The position numbers and the translations under genes are program-made. The notes below the pieces were generated by a model. That model was not told where the DNA came from. It did not search any database and saw nothing but the letters and a program-made list of their open reading frames with translations. From the NCBI RefSeq assembly GCF_038003045.1, contig NZ_JBBOOK010000001.1, positions 1,736,001 to 1,800,000 on the forward strand: a stretch of 64,000 bases of DNA, in the 5' to 3' direction. Numbering within the stretch: the stretch's first letter is position 1; each line of letters opens with the position of its first letter. Origin of the DNA: Sporosarcina sp. FSL W7-1349. Lineage in GTDB: Bacteria; Bacillota; Bacilli; Bacillales_A; Planococcaceae. Below are positions 45,869-54,213 of this stretch, piece by piece.

Positions 45869-46146
45869 AGCCGATCACGTTCCGGCACCGAATCGACGAT
45901 GCCGATCACCAGAGCGTCAATCGGCATTTTTTTATCCTGATTGATAAAGGACGCGGGGGACCCTTGTGTCACGATGACCCGGTCCCCGATTCCCGCTCCG
46001 ATTCGATCGACGGCTACCAAAGGAGACTGCACCGGCACGCCTTCCCGTTCCGTTCCCATCGGCTGGATGACGAGGAATGTCAAACCCGTAAGTCCATCCT
46101 CTTTACGAGTCGCCCATATATTTTCAATCACTTTACCAACAAGCAT
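45865..46146 (-). CDS. BMC-P vertex protein (EutN/CcmL family)
   Basis: 93 residues. It forms pentamers closing the twelve corners of the shell. Family pattern: MLVGKVIENIWATRKEDGLT, LTFLVIQPMG, VDRIGAGIGDRVIVTQGSPA and ALVIGIVDSV. It is the only vertex gene in the locus, lying between BMC-H genes. Confidence 0.96.
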   Translation of the reverse strand: MLVGKVIENIWATRKEDGLTGLTFLVIQPMGTEREGVPVQSPLVAVDRIGAGIGDRVIVTQGSPASFINQDKKMPIDALVIGIVDSVPERDRL

Positions 46147-46178
46147 CTTCTATCGCCGCCCTTCAACCGATCTGATCG

Positions 46179-46466
46179 TTATCCATTCGCCCGTGGCAGA
46201 ATGCCGATCAGTTCGTTATGCGGGCGCGGGATGACGTGCACTGATAACAATTCACCTACCCGCTGTGCTGCGGCGCTTCCCGAGTCCGTAGCCGCTTTGA
46301 CTGCGCCGACGTCCCCCGTCACAAGAACCGTCACAATGCCGCCTCCGACATGCGTTTTCCCGATAATTTGCACGTTCGCCGCCTTGACCATCGCATCTGC
46401 CGCTTCCAACGCTGCCACCAATCCTTTTGTTTCAATCATTCCGAGTGCGCCGTTAATCTCTGCCAT
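46179..46466 (-). CDS. BMC-H shell protein (PduA/EutM type)
   Basis: 95 residues: [20 protein letters not shown], pore [10 protein letters not shown], tail [13 protein letters not shown]. Close paralogue of the 45283-45564 protein and likely a main facet protein. AAGGAGG seven bases before the ATG; 12 bases after the aldehyde dehydrogenase. Confidence 0.96.
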   Translation of the reverse strand: MAEINGALGMIETKGLVAALEAADAMVKAANVQIIGKTHVGGGIVTVLVTGDVGAVKAATDSGSAAAQRVGELLSVHVIPRPHNELIGILPRANG

Positions 46467-46478
46467 TTGAATTCCTCC

Positions 46479-47981
46479 TTATAATGTCTTGCTCATTTGT
46501 TGTACGATTTGCCGGACTGTGGTCGAAACATCTTCCAAGTCCATCGACTTTCCGTTCCCTTGAACTTCCCGCATCACCTGATCGATAATCGCCTCGATAT
46601 CCGGTTCAACTCCTTGCGGCGCCGGCTTCGGAACTGTCACTTCTTTAATCCCGGACGCAATCCGCTTCGTGTTGAATAAATGACGGGCTGTAATATTATC
46701 CGACGAGATATTCCCCCCGTACGCCCCGCACCCCAGCGTCAGCGATGGCATGAGCCCCGTCGTCGCACCCGCTGCCCCAATCGAAGCCATCGTGTTCACC
46801 ATCACTCGAGATACCGGCATTGCAAGCCCGTACCGTTGTGCCGCTTCTTCATCCGTCGTATGGATGGAGCAACTATGGCCGCGTCCAATGAAGTTCAATA
46901 GCCCTTCGCAAATACGCAGTGCTTCCTCATCGCTTTCCGCCGTGTACAGCGGAAAGATCGGAGCCAATTTCTCCAATGAGAACGGTACATCTTTCCCGAT
47001 CCGATCTTCTTCGGCAATCAAAACCCGGGTCCCGACCGGAACTTCAATGCCCGCCATTCCGGCGATCGTCTCCGCAGATCGACCGACAATTTTGGCGTTC
47101 AACTGCCCTTCCGTCGGAGCGATGACATTGCCTAATTTCATCTTTTCTTCTTCATTCAAGAAATAGGCGCCGTTGTTGCGCAGTTCCCGCATCGTCATTT
47201 CCTTAATATTCTTATGAACGACAATCGATTGCTCCGTCGAACAGAGCGTCCCGTTATCGAACGTCTTGCTGTCCATAATCAGCTGTGCCGCTTTTTTCAC
47301 ATTCGCTGATTTCTCGATATAGACCGGACCATTGCCCGGTCCGACTCCGTAGGCAGGCTTCCCGGAACTGTAAGCCGCCTTGACCAGTCCGCTGCCCCCC
47401 GTTGCAAGTATCAGATCGACAGCCGGATGGTGCATCAATCGTGTCGTCGCTTCCATCGACGGATCCGTGATCCAGCCGATCAATCCGTCCGGCGCTCCTG
47501 CTTCCACTGCCGCCTGCGCACAGATTTTCAGGGCCTCCACAGTACACCGCTTCGCCGTCGGATGCGGACTGACGACGATACCGTTTTGCGCCTTTAAGGC
47601 GATCAGCGTCTTGAAAATAGCGGTCGATGTCGGATTCGTCGTCGGGCAAATGGCCGCAATGATTCCGAATGGATAGGCCACTTCCGTCATCTTCAGACGA
47701 TGATCCTTATGGATGACGCCTACCGTCTTTTCATCTTTGATCGATTCATAAACACCCATTGATCCAAGCTCGTTCTTAATTTTTTTATGTTCCACGACGC
47801 CCATGCCCGTTTCTTCGACAGCCATCCTAGCAAGTGTCTCGGCTTGTGCGAAGGCCGTTTCCGCGATATGCTTCACGATTGCGTCGATCTGTTTCTGATT
47901 GAATGTGCTGAATTTTTCCTGAGCCGCCTTGACCTGTTGAACGGCTTTCTCCATCTCTTCTACTGCGTTAATAGGAAACAC
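46479..47981 (-). CDS. CoA-acylating aldehyde dehydrogenase (EutE/PduP type) with C-terminal encapsulation helices
   Basis: About 500 residues. Oxidises acetaldehyde/propionaldehyde to the acyl-CoA with NAD+. Catalytic Cys in DNGTLCSTEQS; NAD-binding LATGGSGLVKAAYSSGKPA; C-terminal domain LTLGCGAYGGNISSDNITAR. Beyond the enzyme body (ends about 445) are two amphipathic helices, DIEAIIDQVMREVQ and DVSTTVRQIVQQM, both like encapsulation peptides; most homologues carry only one short one, at the N or C terminus. The GTG at 47981 overlaps the GGAAGGAG site. An ATT at 47972 is better spaced, so the true start may be up to a few codons downstream. Confidence 0.95.
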   Translation of the reverse strand: MFPINAVEEMEKAVQQVKAAQEKFSTFNQKQIDAIVKHIAETAFAQAETLARMAVEETGMGVVEHKKIKNELGSMGVYESIKDEKTVGVIHKDHRLKMTEVAYPFGIIAAICPTTNPTSTAIFKTLIALKAQNGIVVSPHPTAKRCTVEALKICAQAAVEAGAPDGLIGWITDPSMEATTRLMHHPAVDLILATGGSGLVKAAYSSGKPAYGVGPGNGPVYIEKSANVKKAAQLIMDSKTFDNGTLCSTEQSIVVHKNIKEMTMRELRNNGAYFLNEEEKMKLGNVIAPTEGQLNAKIVGRSAETIAGMAGIEVPVGTRVLIAEEDRIGKDVPFSLEKLAPIFPLYTAESDEEALRICEGLLNFIGRGHSCSIHTTDEEAAQRYGLAMPVSRVMVNTMASIGAAGATTGLMPSLTLGCGAYGGNISSDNITARHLFNTKRIASGIKEVTVPKPAPQGVEPDIEAIIDQVMREVQGNGKSMDLEDVSTTVRQIVQQMSKTL

Positions 47982-48006
47982 TCCTTCCTGCTTCTCCTGT
48001 GAGTGT

Positions 48007-48288
48007 TTAGTTGTGTGAATAAAACCTCACTTGCCCTGCCGGCTCCATGGATTGCGGATTCGGATTGCCGAATCGTTCCGTAATGGCATTCCATCTCTCG
48101 ATATCTTGCGCATGTAAAGGTCGCATTCCATTGTCGGACATGCCGACATTCGACCGTTGCATGGAGGCGCTTATTTCGCCCCATCGCCTTAATTCTGCAT
48201 CGGTCAGGGACGTGCTCGGGCCCGTTCCGTCGCCTCCCAATCTTTCCAGTACCATCTTCGTAATTTGTGCTACTAATTCAGGATTCAT
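48007..48288 (-). CDS. Small BMC-operon protein with encapsulation-like helix and duplicated motif
   Basis: 93 residues, family not recognised. N-terminal helix MNPELVAQITKMVLERLGG has the pattern of an encapsulation peptide, followed by a Gly/Thr/Ser linker. The rest contains two related segments, LTDAELRRWGEISASM and LHAQDIERWNAITERF (shared D-x-E-R-W-x-x-I), and an aromatic end VRFYSHN. It lies between the HAD and aldehyde-dehydrogenase genes with 12- and 25-base gaps and a GGAGG site. A scaffold or cargo adaptor is the natural guess. Confidence 0.8.
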   Translation of the reverse strand: MNPELVAQITKMVLERLGGDGTGPSTSLTDAELRRWGEISASMQRSNVGMSDNGMRPLHAQDIERWNAITERFGNPNPQSMEPAGQVRFYSHN

Positions 48289-48300
48289 CTTGTCGCCTCC

Positions 48301-49041
48301 TTACTCTTTTCCGAACAACTCGCTGTATTTGCAGATTTTATAATCCGCTTCTTGTAAGTGTCCTGTTTTTCCTTTCGTGTAACTCGCAATACCAATCGTC
48401 AATTTGACGCCTGCCCGTTTACCCAATTGGATATCCGCATTCGTATCCCCGATCATGGCCGCCCTATTCAAATCAACCCCATAGCGGTCACGGGCCAAGT
48501 ACGCCATGTCCGGAAAAGGCTTTCCTCTCTCAACCAAGTCGCTGCCGATTACGAAATCGAAATAACTCCCCAACTGAAGCCCCTCCAGCTGTTTCCTCGC
48601 CTTGTCCGTGTCGTCCGCTGTCAGCACCCCGAGCCGCATCCCTCTTTCCTTCATCTCGCCGAGCAAATCGTATATTTGATCCACTGCCTGAAGACTCGTC
48701 GAATCATTCTGTCTTTTATCAGCATAGGCAACGCACTCTCTTGCATAAGTGACAGCCGAGTCCCAAGACAGCCCCTTTTGATAAAGCAAGAATGCAAAGA
48801 TGGTGATGCTCTCCTCGATGGACGCAATCGCCAACGGGCTTCTCGGATCGACACTTCCGTCCGTAACGTCTACTCCGATCGCCTGCTTCACTTCAGCAGG
48901 CGATATCTCAATCTCGGATATTCTCTCGCGCAAATAGTGGACTGAATCCTCCACCCAAGGAATCCAGATGGAAGGAAAATCGATCAATGTGCCATCTTTA
49001 TCAAATAGGACAGTGTCCACGCCTTGTTCCCAAACATTCAT
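48301..49041 (-). CDS. HAD superfamily phosphatase in BMC operon
   Basis: 246 residues, phosphoglycolate-phosphatase-like HAD. Motif I LFDKDGTLID (nucleophile Asp, acid/base Asp), helical cap, motif II GVLTADDTDKARK, motif III Lys in ERGKPFPDM, motif IV MIGDTNADIQLGKRAG. Its start overlaps the permease stop by four bases. It could dephosphorylate the kinase product (a futile-cycle brake or repair) or another intermediate; no sequence evidence fixes the substrate. Confidence 0.88.
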   Translation of the reverse strand: MNVWEQGVDTVLFDKDGTLIDFPSIWIPWVEDSVHYLRERISEIEISPAEVKQAIGVDVTDGSVDPRSPLAIASIEESITIFAFLLYQKGLSWDSAVTYARECVAYADKRQNDSTSLQAVDQIYDLLGEMKERGMRLGVLTADDTDKARKQLEGLQLGSYFDFVIGSDLVERGKPFPDMAYLARDRYGVDLNRAAMIGDTNADIQLGKRAGVKLTIGIASYTKGKTGHLQEADYKICKYSELFGKE

Positions 49042-50438
49042 CGGACGATTTCCTTTCCTAGCTCCGGTGCCGGCACAGGTATCTCCAACTCTTCCACATG
49101 TGAGAACTGTTCTTCCGGAGCATCTGTGTTGATATTATGGCGAGCCCAGACGAAGTAATAGATGATGGCAACTGCGAACACCGTGATACTGATAAAGAAG
49201 AATGGCAGATTCGCAAAGAAGCTCGCAAACAAGGCGATACACGCCAAGACCATGGAAACAATCGGCATGAATGGAAACAGCGGTGCCCTATAAGGACGTG
49301 CTAGATTCGGCTCTTTTCTCCGCAGGATGATCAGAGAAAGATTCATGGAAATATAGGAAATCAACGCACCAAACGTCGCAATCAAAATCAAATCGTCTGG
49401 ATTGAAAGTGGCCACCAAGATTAACCCGATGAAACCTGGGATGATGATTGCCATATACGGAGTCCGCCGAGTCGGGTGAAGCTTCGAAAAGACTGCCGGC
49501 AAATACCCTGCACGTGATAAGGAGAAAACTTGCCTGGAATACGCGAGAATGACACCTGAGAAACTGGCGATCAACCCGACAAGACCAATGGACGCAAGCA
49601 ATTGTGCCAACCAGTACGTATTTCCATACGCTGCGGCGATCGCCGCCGGCAAAGGGTCCTCCGCCGTGCTCAGTTGATTGAAACCGCTAAGGCCGATCGC
49701 CACTGTCGTCGTCAAGACAGACAAAATGACGAGCGTGAACATCCCGGATAAAATCCCTTTCGGCATGTCTTTTTTCGCATCGCGGGTTTCTTCCGAAAGC
49801 ATCGGCAGCATCTCAATCGCGAGGAAGAGCCACATCGCAAACGGCAACGCCGCCCAAATCCCTTTGATGCCCCCCGGGATCATCGCTTCCCCTTCTCCGC
49901 CAAACAGGTTCTCCACCCGGATTTGAGGCAAACCGACAAAATACATAAGGACTAATAATGCAAGGGCGATGAATACAAGAATCGCTTCCAATCGAGCGTA
50001 TTCTTTCACCCCGATGATGTGGATAACCATGAAGAAAACATACATGACAGCTGCGGAGACGATTGGATTCACCGTAGGGAACAGGAAGTTGATATAGGCC
50101 CCGATTCCAATGGCGACAACCGGTGCGGCAATGACGTATTGCAAGACGACGCCCACCCCGGTGATGAATCCGACAAATGGTCCCATCGCCCGCCTGGCGA
50201 AGGAATAGGGACCGCCCGCAAATGGCAAGGCCGTCGACAGCTCAGAAATCCCGAATGCCATGAATGTATACATAACTGCCATGACCCCGACTGCGATCAG
50301 CATGCCGACATAGCCTGAAGTGCTCAAACCGAAATTCCAGCCAAAATAGTTTCCGGATATTACGATACCTACACCGATGACCCATAAGTTAAAGGGCGTG
50401 AGCGTCTTTTTCAGTTCCAAGTTCTGTTTTCCACTCAT
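49038..50438 (-). CDS. APC superfamily amine/amino acid permease (ethanolamine permease-like)
   Basis: 466 residues, twelve transmembrane helices. APC signature near the N terminus: LWVIGVGIVISGNYFGWNFG, ALPFAGGPYSFARRAMGP, and AIEMLPMLSEETRDAKKDMP. The overall look is that of the ethanolamine permease branch. It probably imports the amino alcohol degraded by the compartment. ATG at 50438 has AAAGGAG seven bases upstream; an in-frame GTG at 50456 lies before that site. Coupled to the HAD gene. Confidence 0.9.
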   Translation of the reverse strand: MSGKQNLELKKTLTPFNLWVIGVGIVISGNYFGWNFGLSTSGYVGMLIAVGVMAVMYTFMAFGISELSTALPFAGGPYSFARRAMGPFVGFITGVGVVLQYVIAAPVVAIGIGAYINFLFPTVNPIVSAAVMYVFFMVIHIIGVKEYARLEAILVFIALALLVLMYFVGLPQIRVENLFGGEGEAMIPGGIKGIWAALPFAMWLFLAIEMLPMLSEETRDAKKDMPKGILSGMFTLVILSVLTTTVAIGLSGFNQLSTAEDPLPAAIAAAYGNTYWLAQLLASIGLVGLIASFSGVILAYSRQVFSLSRAGYLPAVFSKLHPTRRTPYMAIIIPGFIGLILVATFNPDDLILIATFGALISYISMNLSLIILRRKEPNLARPYRAPLFPFMPIVSMVLACIALFASFFANLPFFFISITVFAVAIIYYFVWARHNINTDAPEEQFSHVEELEIPVPAPELGKEIVR

Positions 50439-50535
50439 GGCAAAGCTCCTTTTCACGTTTTATTTAGTTATGTTTACATCAGTTTCCGAGAACCCTCTTT
50501 CTCTAATGGCAACCCATTTGGTAGCGCTTACTTTT

Positions 50536-51558
50536 TTATTTGAACTTATTTAAGTAGTCCTTCGCCAATTGATCAGTCTGTTCTGAATACTCAGCCCCGA
50601 GTTCTGCTGCCGTTTCGTTGTCGCGGCTGCCTACCCAGGCGATGAGCTGCATCCGTCGCATTATGATGAATGTCGGGATTTCATTCAACTCGTCTTCGGA
50701 CAGCTTGCGGACAGTCTGATATCCTTCCAGCCATGCCTCGACCAACTTTGGCACGTAGGAACGGTGCTCGATGAACGTCAGGGACGCCGCGAGATCATAC
50801 AAGTACCAGCCAAAACCGCTATCGTCGAAATCGATGACCTGGACGAGTTTCTTCTCGTTGTCTATCAGGAGATTCGCATGACGTAAATCCGCGTGGATCA
50901 AACCGAAACGTTCTCGTCCCTTGCCGAATTTCTCCAACCGTTCCTTGATGACATCGGAGACTCGGGTTAATAGCTCTTCCCGCTCAGGGGTAATGCCTTT
51001 TCCGTCCTGCCATCTGCCCCATTTCGGCTTCTCTCCGATCAGGTTTTCATAATCCCATATCGGCCGTTTGATTTGATTGAATTCCCCCCAATTCTGAATG
51101 GAGTGTTTATGGAAATGGGCAGTCGTTTTTCCGATTTCCCTAAAAATCCGGATCAACTTCTCTTCATTGTCCACATCGGGGGTCTCCCCTTCTAAAAAGG
51201 TGAAGAGGACACAATGGTATTCACGGTTATTTTCATCCAATGTTACCGATTGTAAATATTTTCCGTCCGACCCCGGAATGGGTTTCGATACGATGACCTC
51301 TGTATGCTCATCGATCGATTGCAGCCACTTCACTTCGCTCTCAATCTCTTCTTTCGAGTGATAATTCGGTCGGCAGACACGCATAATCCGTTTTTCGCCC
51401 GTCTCCGGGTTTTTCACGAGATACGTTGCATTCTCCGAGTAATCGAGGAGCTCAACAGTGAAATCATCGAGCCCTTCGTATAGTCCCTTTGCCCTTTGTG
51501 AAACCAGATTGAAGAACTCTACAGGACGCTCCCATGTGTTGACACCAGCGTTGCTCAT
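50536..51558 (-). CDS. APH/choline-kinase-like small-molecule kinase, probable amino-alcohol kinase
   Basis: 340 residues. Aminoglycoside-phosphotransferase fold: Brenner catalytic loop GLIHADLRHANLLID, metal-binding VIDFDDSGFGWYLYDLAA, ATP-lobe Lys in EKRIMRVCRP. In the mycobacterial aminoacetone-utilisation compartment a related APH enzyme phosphorylates (S)-1-amino-2-propanol; here the same role, or ethanolamine kinase, is inferred from the neighbours (PLP phospho-lyase candidate 42 bases upstream, amine permease downstream). ATG at 51558, eight bases after GGAGGAG. Confidence 0.88.
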   Translation of the reverse strand: MSNAGVNTWERPVEFFNLVSQRAKGLYEGLDDFTVELLDYSENATYLVKNPETGEKRIMRVCRPNYHSKEEIESEVKWLQSIDEHTEVIVSKPIPGSDGKYLQSVTLDENNREYHCVLFTFLEGETPDVDNEEKLIRIFREIGKTTAHFHKHSIQNWGEFNQIKRPIWDYENLIGEKPKWGRWQDGKGITPEREELLTRVSDVIKERLEKFGKGRERFGLIHADLRHANLLIDNEKKLVQVIDFDDSGFGWYLYDLAASLTFIEHRSYVPKLVEAWLEGYQTVRKLSEDELNEIPTFIIMRRMQLIAWVGSRDNETAAELGAEYSEQTDQLAKDYLNKFK

Positions 51559-51600
51559 ACCCAAAACTCCTCCCTTTCACTTTAAGTTTTACTATGAATT

Positions 51601-52851
51601 TTACATGTTGCGAACAGCTTGAGCCATACTTGTTTCCACTCGATTCAACAAATCATCGCAATAACGCTGATCGAGCAGGATGCCCGGTTTGAATTGAAGA
51701 ACCTTTGTATCGAGCATCGAGTAAATCGCCCAGACGCCATTATCATACAGGGCGCGCATGACATCTTTTGCACCATCCGGTTTGCTGAACTCCAATCCGA
51801 GGATGACGCCTTTTTGGCGGATGCCTGTGAAATGATCCGGGTATCGGCTTTTAATTCGCTCCAGTCCTGCATGGAGATATCGTGCGACGTAATCCACATT
51901 TTCCACCACTTCAGGACGCTGGGAAATTTCCAACACCTTCATAGCGACGACGCAGCCCAGTTCAGAACCGCCAAACGTGGATATATGGGCGAATCCATCG
52001 TCATTCATCCATTGGCCGACCTTTTCGCTGACGACCGTGGCCGCAATCGGGTAAATCCCGCCGCTCAGGCCCTTTGCCGTTACCATGATGTCGGGCTTAA
52101 TATTATGGTGTTCAAAGCCCCATAGTTTCCCCGTACGCAGCAGGCCCGTTTGCACTTCGTCCGCGACATAGAGCGCACCGTACTTCTCACAAAGCCGTTT
52201 CGTACCTTCCAAATAACCCGGTTCCGGGAGAGGGAAGCCGTATGTGGCCGGAATCGTCTCGATGATGACGCATGCTACATCTTCTCTCGACAACGCTCTT
52301 TCCATTGCATCCAAGTCGTTGAAGACGACATTGACGACTTCATCTGGACTACCTTCGCTTAGGAACGGCTTGGAATAACGCTCATTCCCTAATGAGACGG
52401 CAATCCCCGTGTGTCCGTGGTACGCGTACTTAACGGAAACGACCTTTTTCCGCTTCGTGGCGTAGCGTGCGCTTTTGATCGCCACATCGATCGCTTCTCC
52501 GCCGCCGCTTGAAAAGATGGAGTACCGCAGATTATCCGGCGTGCACTGATTGAATTTTTCCGCCAACTGAGCTCTCGCCATGGAAGGGAAATGGTGATTC
52601 CCGATATCGAACTGGTCCATCGCTTCCTTCAATGTTGAAATAATCTCCTGATTCCGGTGCCCTAGATTATATGTGCCGCCATTCAAATGAAGATCCATCA
52701 ATTGCTTGCCATCCATGTCATACAGGTAGTAACCTTCCCGTTTGCCGATGACCAAGTCCACGCCATCACGCTGCCATTGCTCCGTCTTGCCAGGATTCCA
52801 GTATTGTATCGATTTATCAAGGACTGATGATTTGCTAATAGTCTGGACCAT
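51601..52851 (-). CDS. Class III PLP enzyme, probable amino-alcohol-phosphate phospho-lyase
   Basis: 416 residues, fold type I class III aminotransferase family. PLP lysine in MVTAKGLSGGIYPIAA, Asp in LYVADEVQTGLLRTG, phosphate-binding FSSGGGEAIDVAIKSARYAT. Relatives include true transaminases, 2,2-dialkylglycine decarboxylase and the ethanolamine-phosphate phospho-lyases, which convert O-phospho-amino-alcohols to aldehyde, ammonia and phosphate. Pairing with an amine kinase and a CoA-acylating aldehyde dehydrogenase favours phospho-lyase activity. The ATG at 52851 has GGTGGAG upstream. It replaces the B12-dependent lyase of classical Eut compartments. Confidence 0.88.
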   Translation of the reverse strand: MVQTISKSSVLDKSIQYWNPGKTEQWQRDGVDLVIGKREGYYLYDMDGKQLMDLHLNGGTYNLGHRNQEIISTLKEAMDQFDIGNHHFPSMARAQLAEKFNQCTPDNLRYSIFSSGGGEAIDVAIKSARYATKRKKVVSVKYAYHGHTGIAVSLGNERYSKPFLSEGSPDEVVNVVFNDLDAMERALSREDVACVIIETIPATYGFPLPEPGYLEGTKRLCEKYGALYVADEVQTGLLRTGKLWGFEHHNIKPDIMVTAKGLSGGIYPIAATVVSEKVGQWMNDDGFAHISTFGGSELGCVVAMKVLEISQRPEVVENVDYVARYLHAGLERIKSRYPDHFTGIRQKGVILGLEFSKPDGAKDVMRALYDNGVWAIYSMLDTKVLQFKPGILLDQRYCDDLLNRVETSMAQAVRNM

Positions 52852-52887
52852 TTTCTCTATCTCCACCTTTTTCTATTGATTTTTGAT

Positions 52888-52985
52888 TTTGGTGCCAGGC
52901 ACGCAAACAAACGCAATAAACATGAATGTTTAAACAATCGTGTTTGTTTGAATAAACATGATTGTTTGCGTACCAGGCACCAAAT
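52888..52985. promoter_or_regulatory. Nested inverted repeats and three AAACA-N4-TGTTT palindromes before the BMC catabolic genes
   Basis: Outer arms TTTGGTGCCAGGCACGCAAA and its near-inverse end at GGCACCAAA. Inside are three 14-bp palindromes: AAACATGAATGTTT (52918-52931), AAACAATCGTGTTT (52932-52945, directly adjacent) and AAACATGATTGTTT (52954-52967). It fills the gap between the regulator stop and the PLP-enzyme ribosome site. It may be an operator array, an attenuating hairpin, or a REP-like element. Confidence 0.7.
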
Positions 52986-52988
52986 ACC

Positions 52989-53765
52989 TCATTTTTCCAC
53001 ATTTGCGATGACCAATTCGATTTCGTTTTCTCTGAGGACATTCTGCCATTCCTCCGAGCACTGTTTGTCGGTGATGATCATCGAAATATCGGTCAGCGGG
53101 CAGATGTGTGCGAAGGTCGTCTTCCCGAACTTCGTGTGATCCGCCAGAATGATCGCTTCATCCGCACGACTCATCATTTGCCTGGAACTGCTAGCCCCCT
53201 GCAAATCGTAATCCGACATGCCGTCGTTGATAGATAATCCGCCCGCCGCCACGAATGACTTATTGGCCTTCAATTGACCGAGGACGGATGCCGAAAGCGG
53301 ACCGCTTGTGAACTTCTGGTTCGCCTCATATTCTCCGCCAATGAAGATGACTTTCCCTTGGAAATATTCCATCGTCGACAGGAGGACTGGTATGGATGGC
53401 GTAATGACTGTCACGTTCTTTTTATTGGCCAAATACCGAATGATTCCAACCGGTGTCGTACCATGGCCGATAATAATGCTGTCTCCATCTTCGACCAAGT
53501 CGGCAGCCGCTCTGCAGATTGCTTGCTTTTCGTACGTCATGATGTCCGTCTTCAAGTCAAACGGCAGTTCTAGGGATGATTTCTCCTTGACGGCACCGCC
53601 ATACACCTTTTTCAACACGCCTTCCTTCTCCAACCGATCCAAATCCCGACGGATCGTTTCCCCGGAGACTTCCAGCTCATTCGCCAATTCACGGACTTGC
53701 ACTTTTTCATCCCGTTCCAGCGTCTCTATAATCACTTTCTTTCGATCTTCGAATGTTAAAGACAT
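52989..53765 (-). CDS. DeoR family transcriptional regulator of the BMC locus
   Basis: 258 residues. N-terminal DeoR helix-turn-helix (RKKVIIETLERDEKVQVREL, VSGETIRRDLDRLEKEGVLK) and a C-terminal sugar-phosphate-isomerase-like effector domain (GDSIIIGHGTTPVGIIRYLA, ADEAIILADHTKFGKTTFAH). The effector site usually binds a phosphorylated metabolite, fitting control by the kinase product. The ATG at 53765 has GGGGATAGGGAG upstream. First gene of the leftward operon. Confidence 0.92.
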   Translation of the reverse strand: MSLTFEDRKKVIIETLERDEKVQVRELANELEVSGETIRRDLDRLEKEGVLKKVYGGAVKEKSSLELPFDLKTDIMTYEKQAICRAAADLVEDGDSIIIGHGTTPVGIIRYLANKKNVTVITPSIPVLLSTMEYFQGKVIFIGGEYEANQKFTSGPLSASVLGQLKANKSFVAAGGLSINDGMSDYDLQGASSSRQMMSRADEAIILADHTKFGKTTFAHICPLTDISMIITDKQCSEEWQNVLRENEIELVIANVEK

Positions 53766-53897
53766 CTCCCTATCCCCAATCTCGTATTCGCTTGTTATAC
53801 ACCTCTCATTTCTTAGTGTAATCGAGCCATCCAAAAGAATCGAGCGTTAATAATGCGATCGTTTGTGTAATCTTATTGAATCTTGTGGATTTCGTAC

Positions 53898-53926
53898 ATA
53901 ATAGCACCTATCTTTTTTGAAGTCAA
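53898..53926 (-). promoter_or_regulatory. Promoter of the DeoR-BMC operon
   Basis: Minus strand: -35 TTGACT (53921-53926), 17-bp spacer, -10 TATTAT (53898-53903); leader of about 125 bases to the regulator. Confidence 0.75.
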
Positions 53927-54083
53927 TTATAATTTCAAACTATTTTAAATGGATAGAAAAAAATAAACCAAAAGTAATTTGTCGAAGATTGGCAATGGTT
54001 CTCCTATCTATAATACTAATATTGTGAGGTTTCCCAATCATCTATCATTAAATTCAATTAATCTGAATAGTATGATACAACCG

Positions 54084-54112
54084 TTGACTCCACACCTCAA
54101 GAATGATAGCAT
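54084..54112 (+). promoter_or_regulatory. Promoter of the divergent SDR gene
   Basis: -35 TTGACT (54084-54089), 17-bp spacer, -10 TAGCAT (54107-54112). The 450-base gap between the divergent genes is AT-rich and otherwise without a gene; it probably holds regulator sites that I cannot define. Confidence 0.55.
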
Positions 54113-54213
54113 GTAATAAATCAACAAGATCCAACAACATTATGTGGTTTGTTAAATGAATCTTATGCTTTCTTTATTCCAAAAAATGCAATAGTAGGAG
54201 GAGTGTTGAACAG

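Noticed and set aside
51601..52851. Ordinary 4-aminobutyrate or ornithine aminotransferase
   Set aside because: Class III fold fits, but the genomic pairing with an amine kinase and an acylating aldehyde dehydrogenase inside a BMC operon makes a phospho-lyase more likely. Not excluded by sequence alone.
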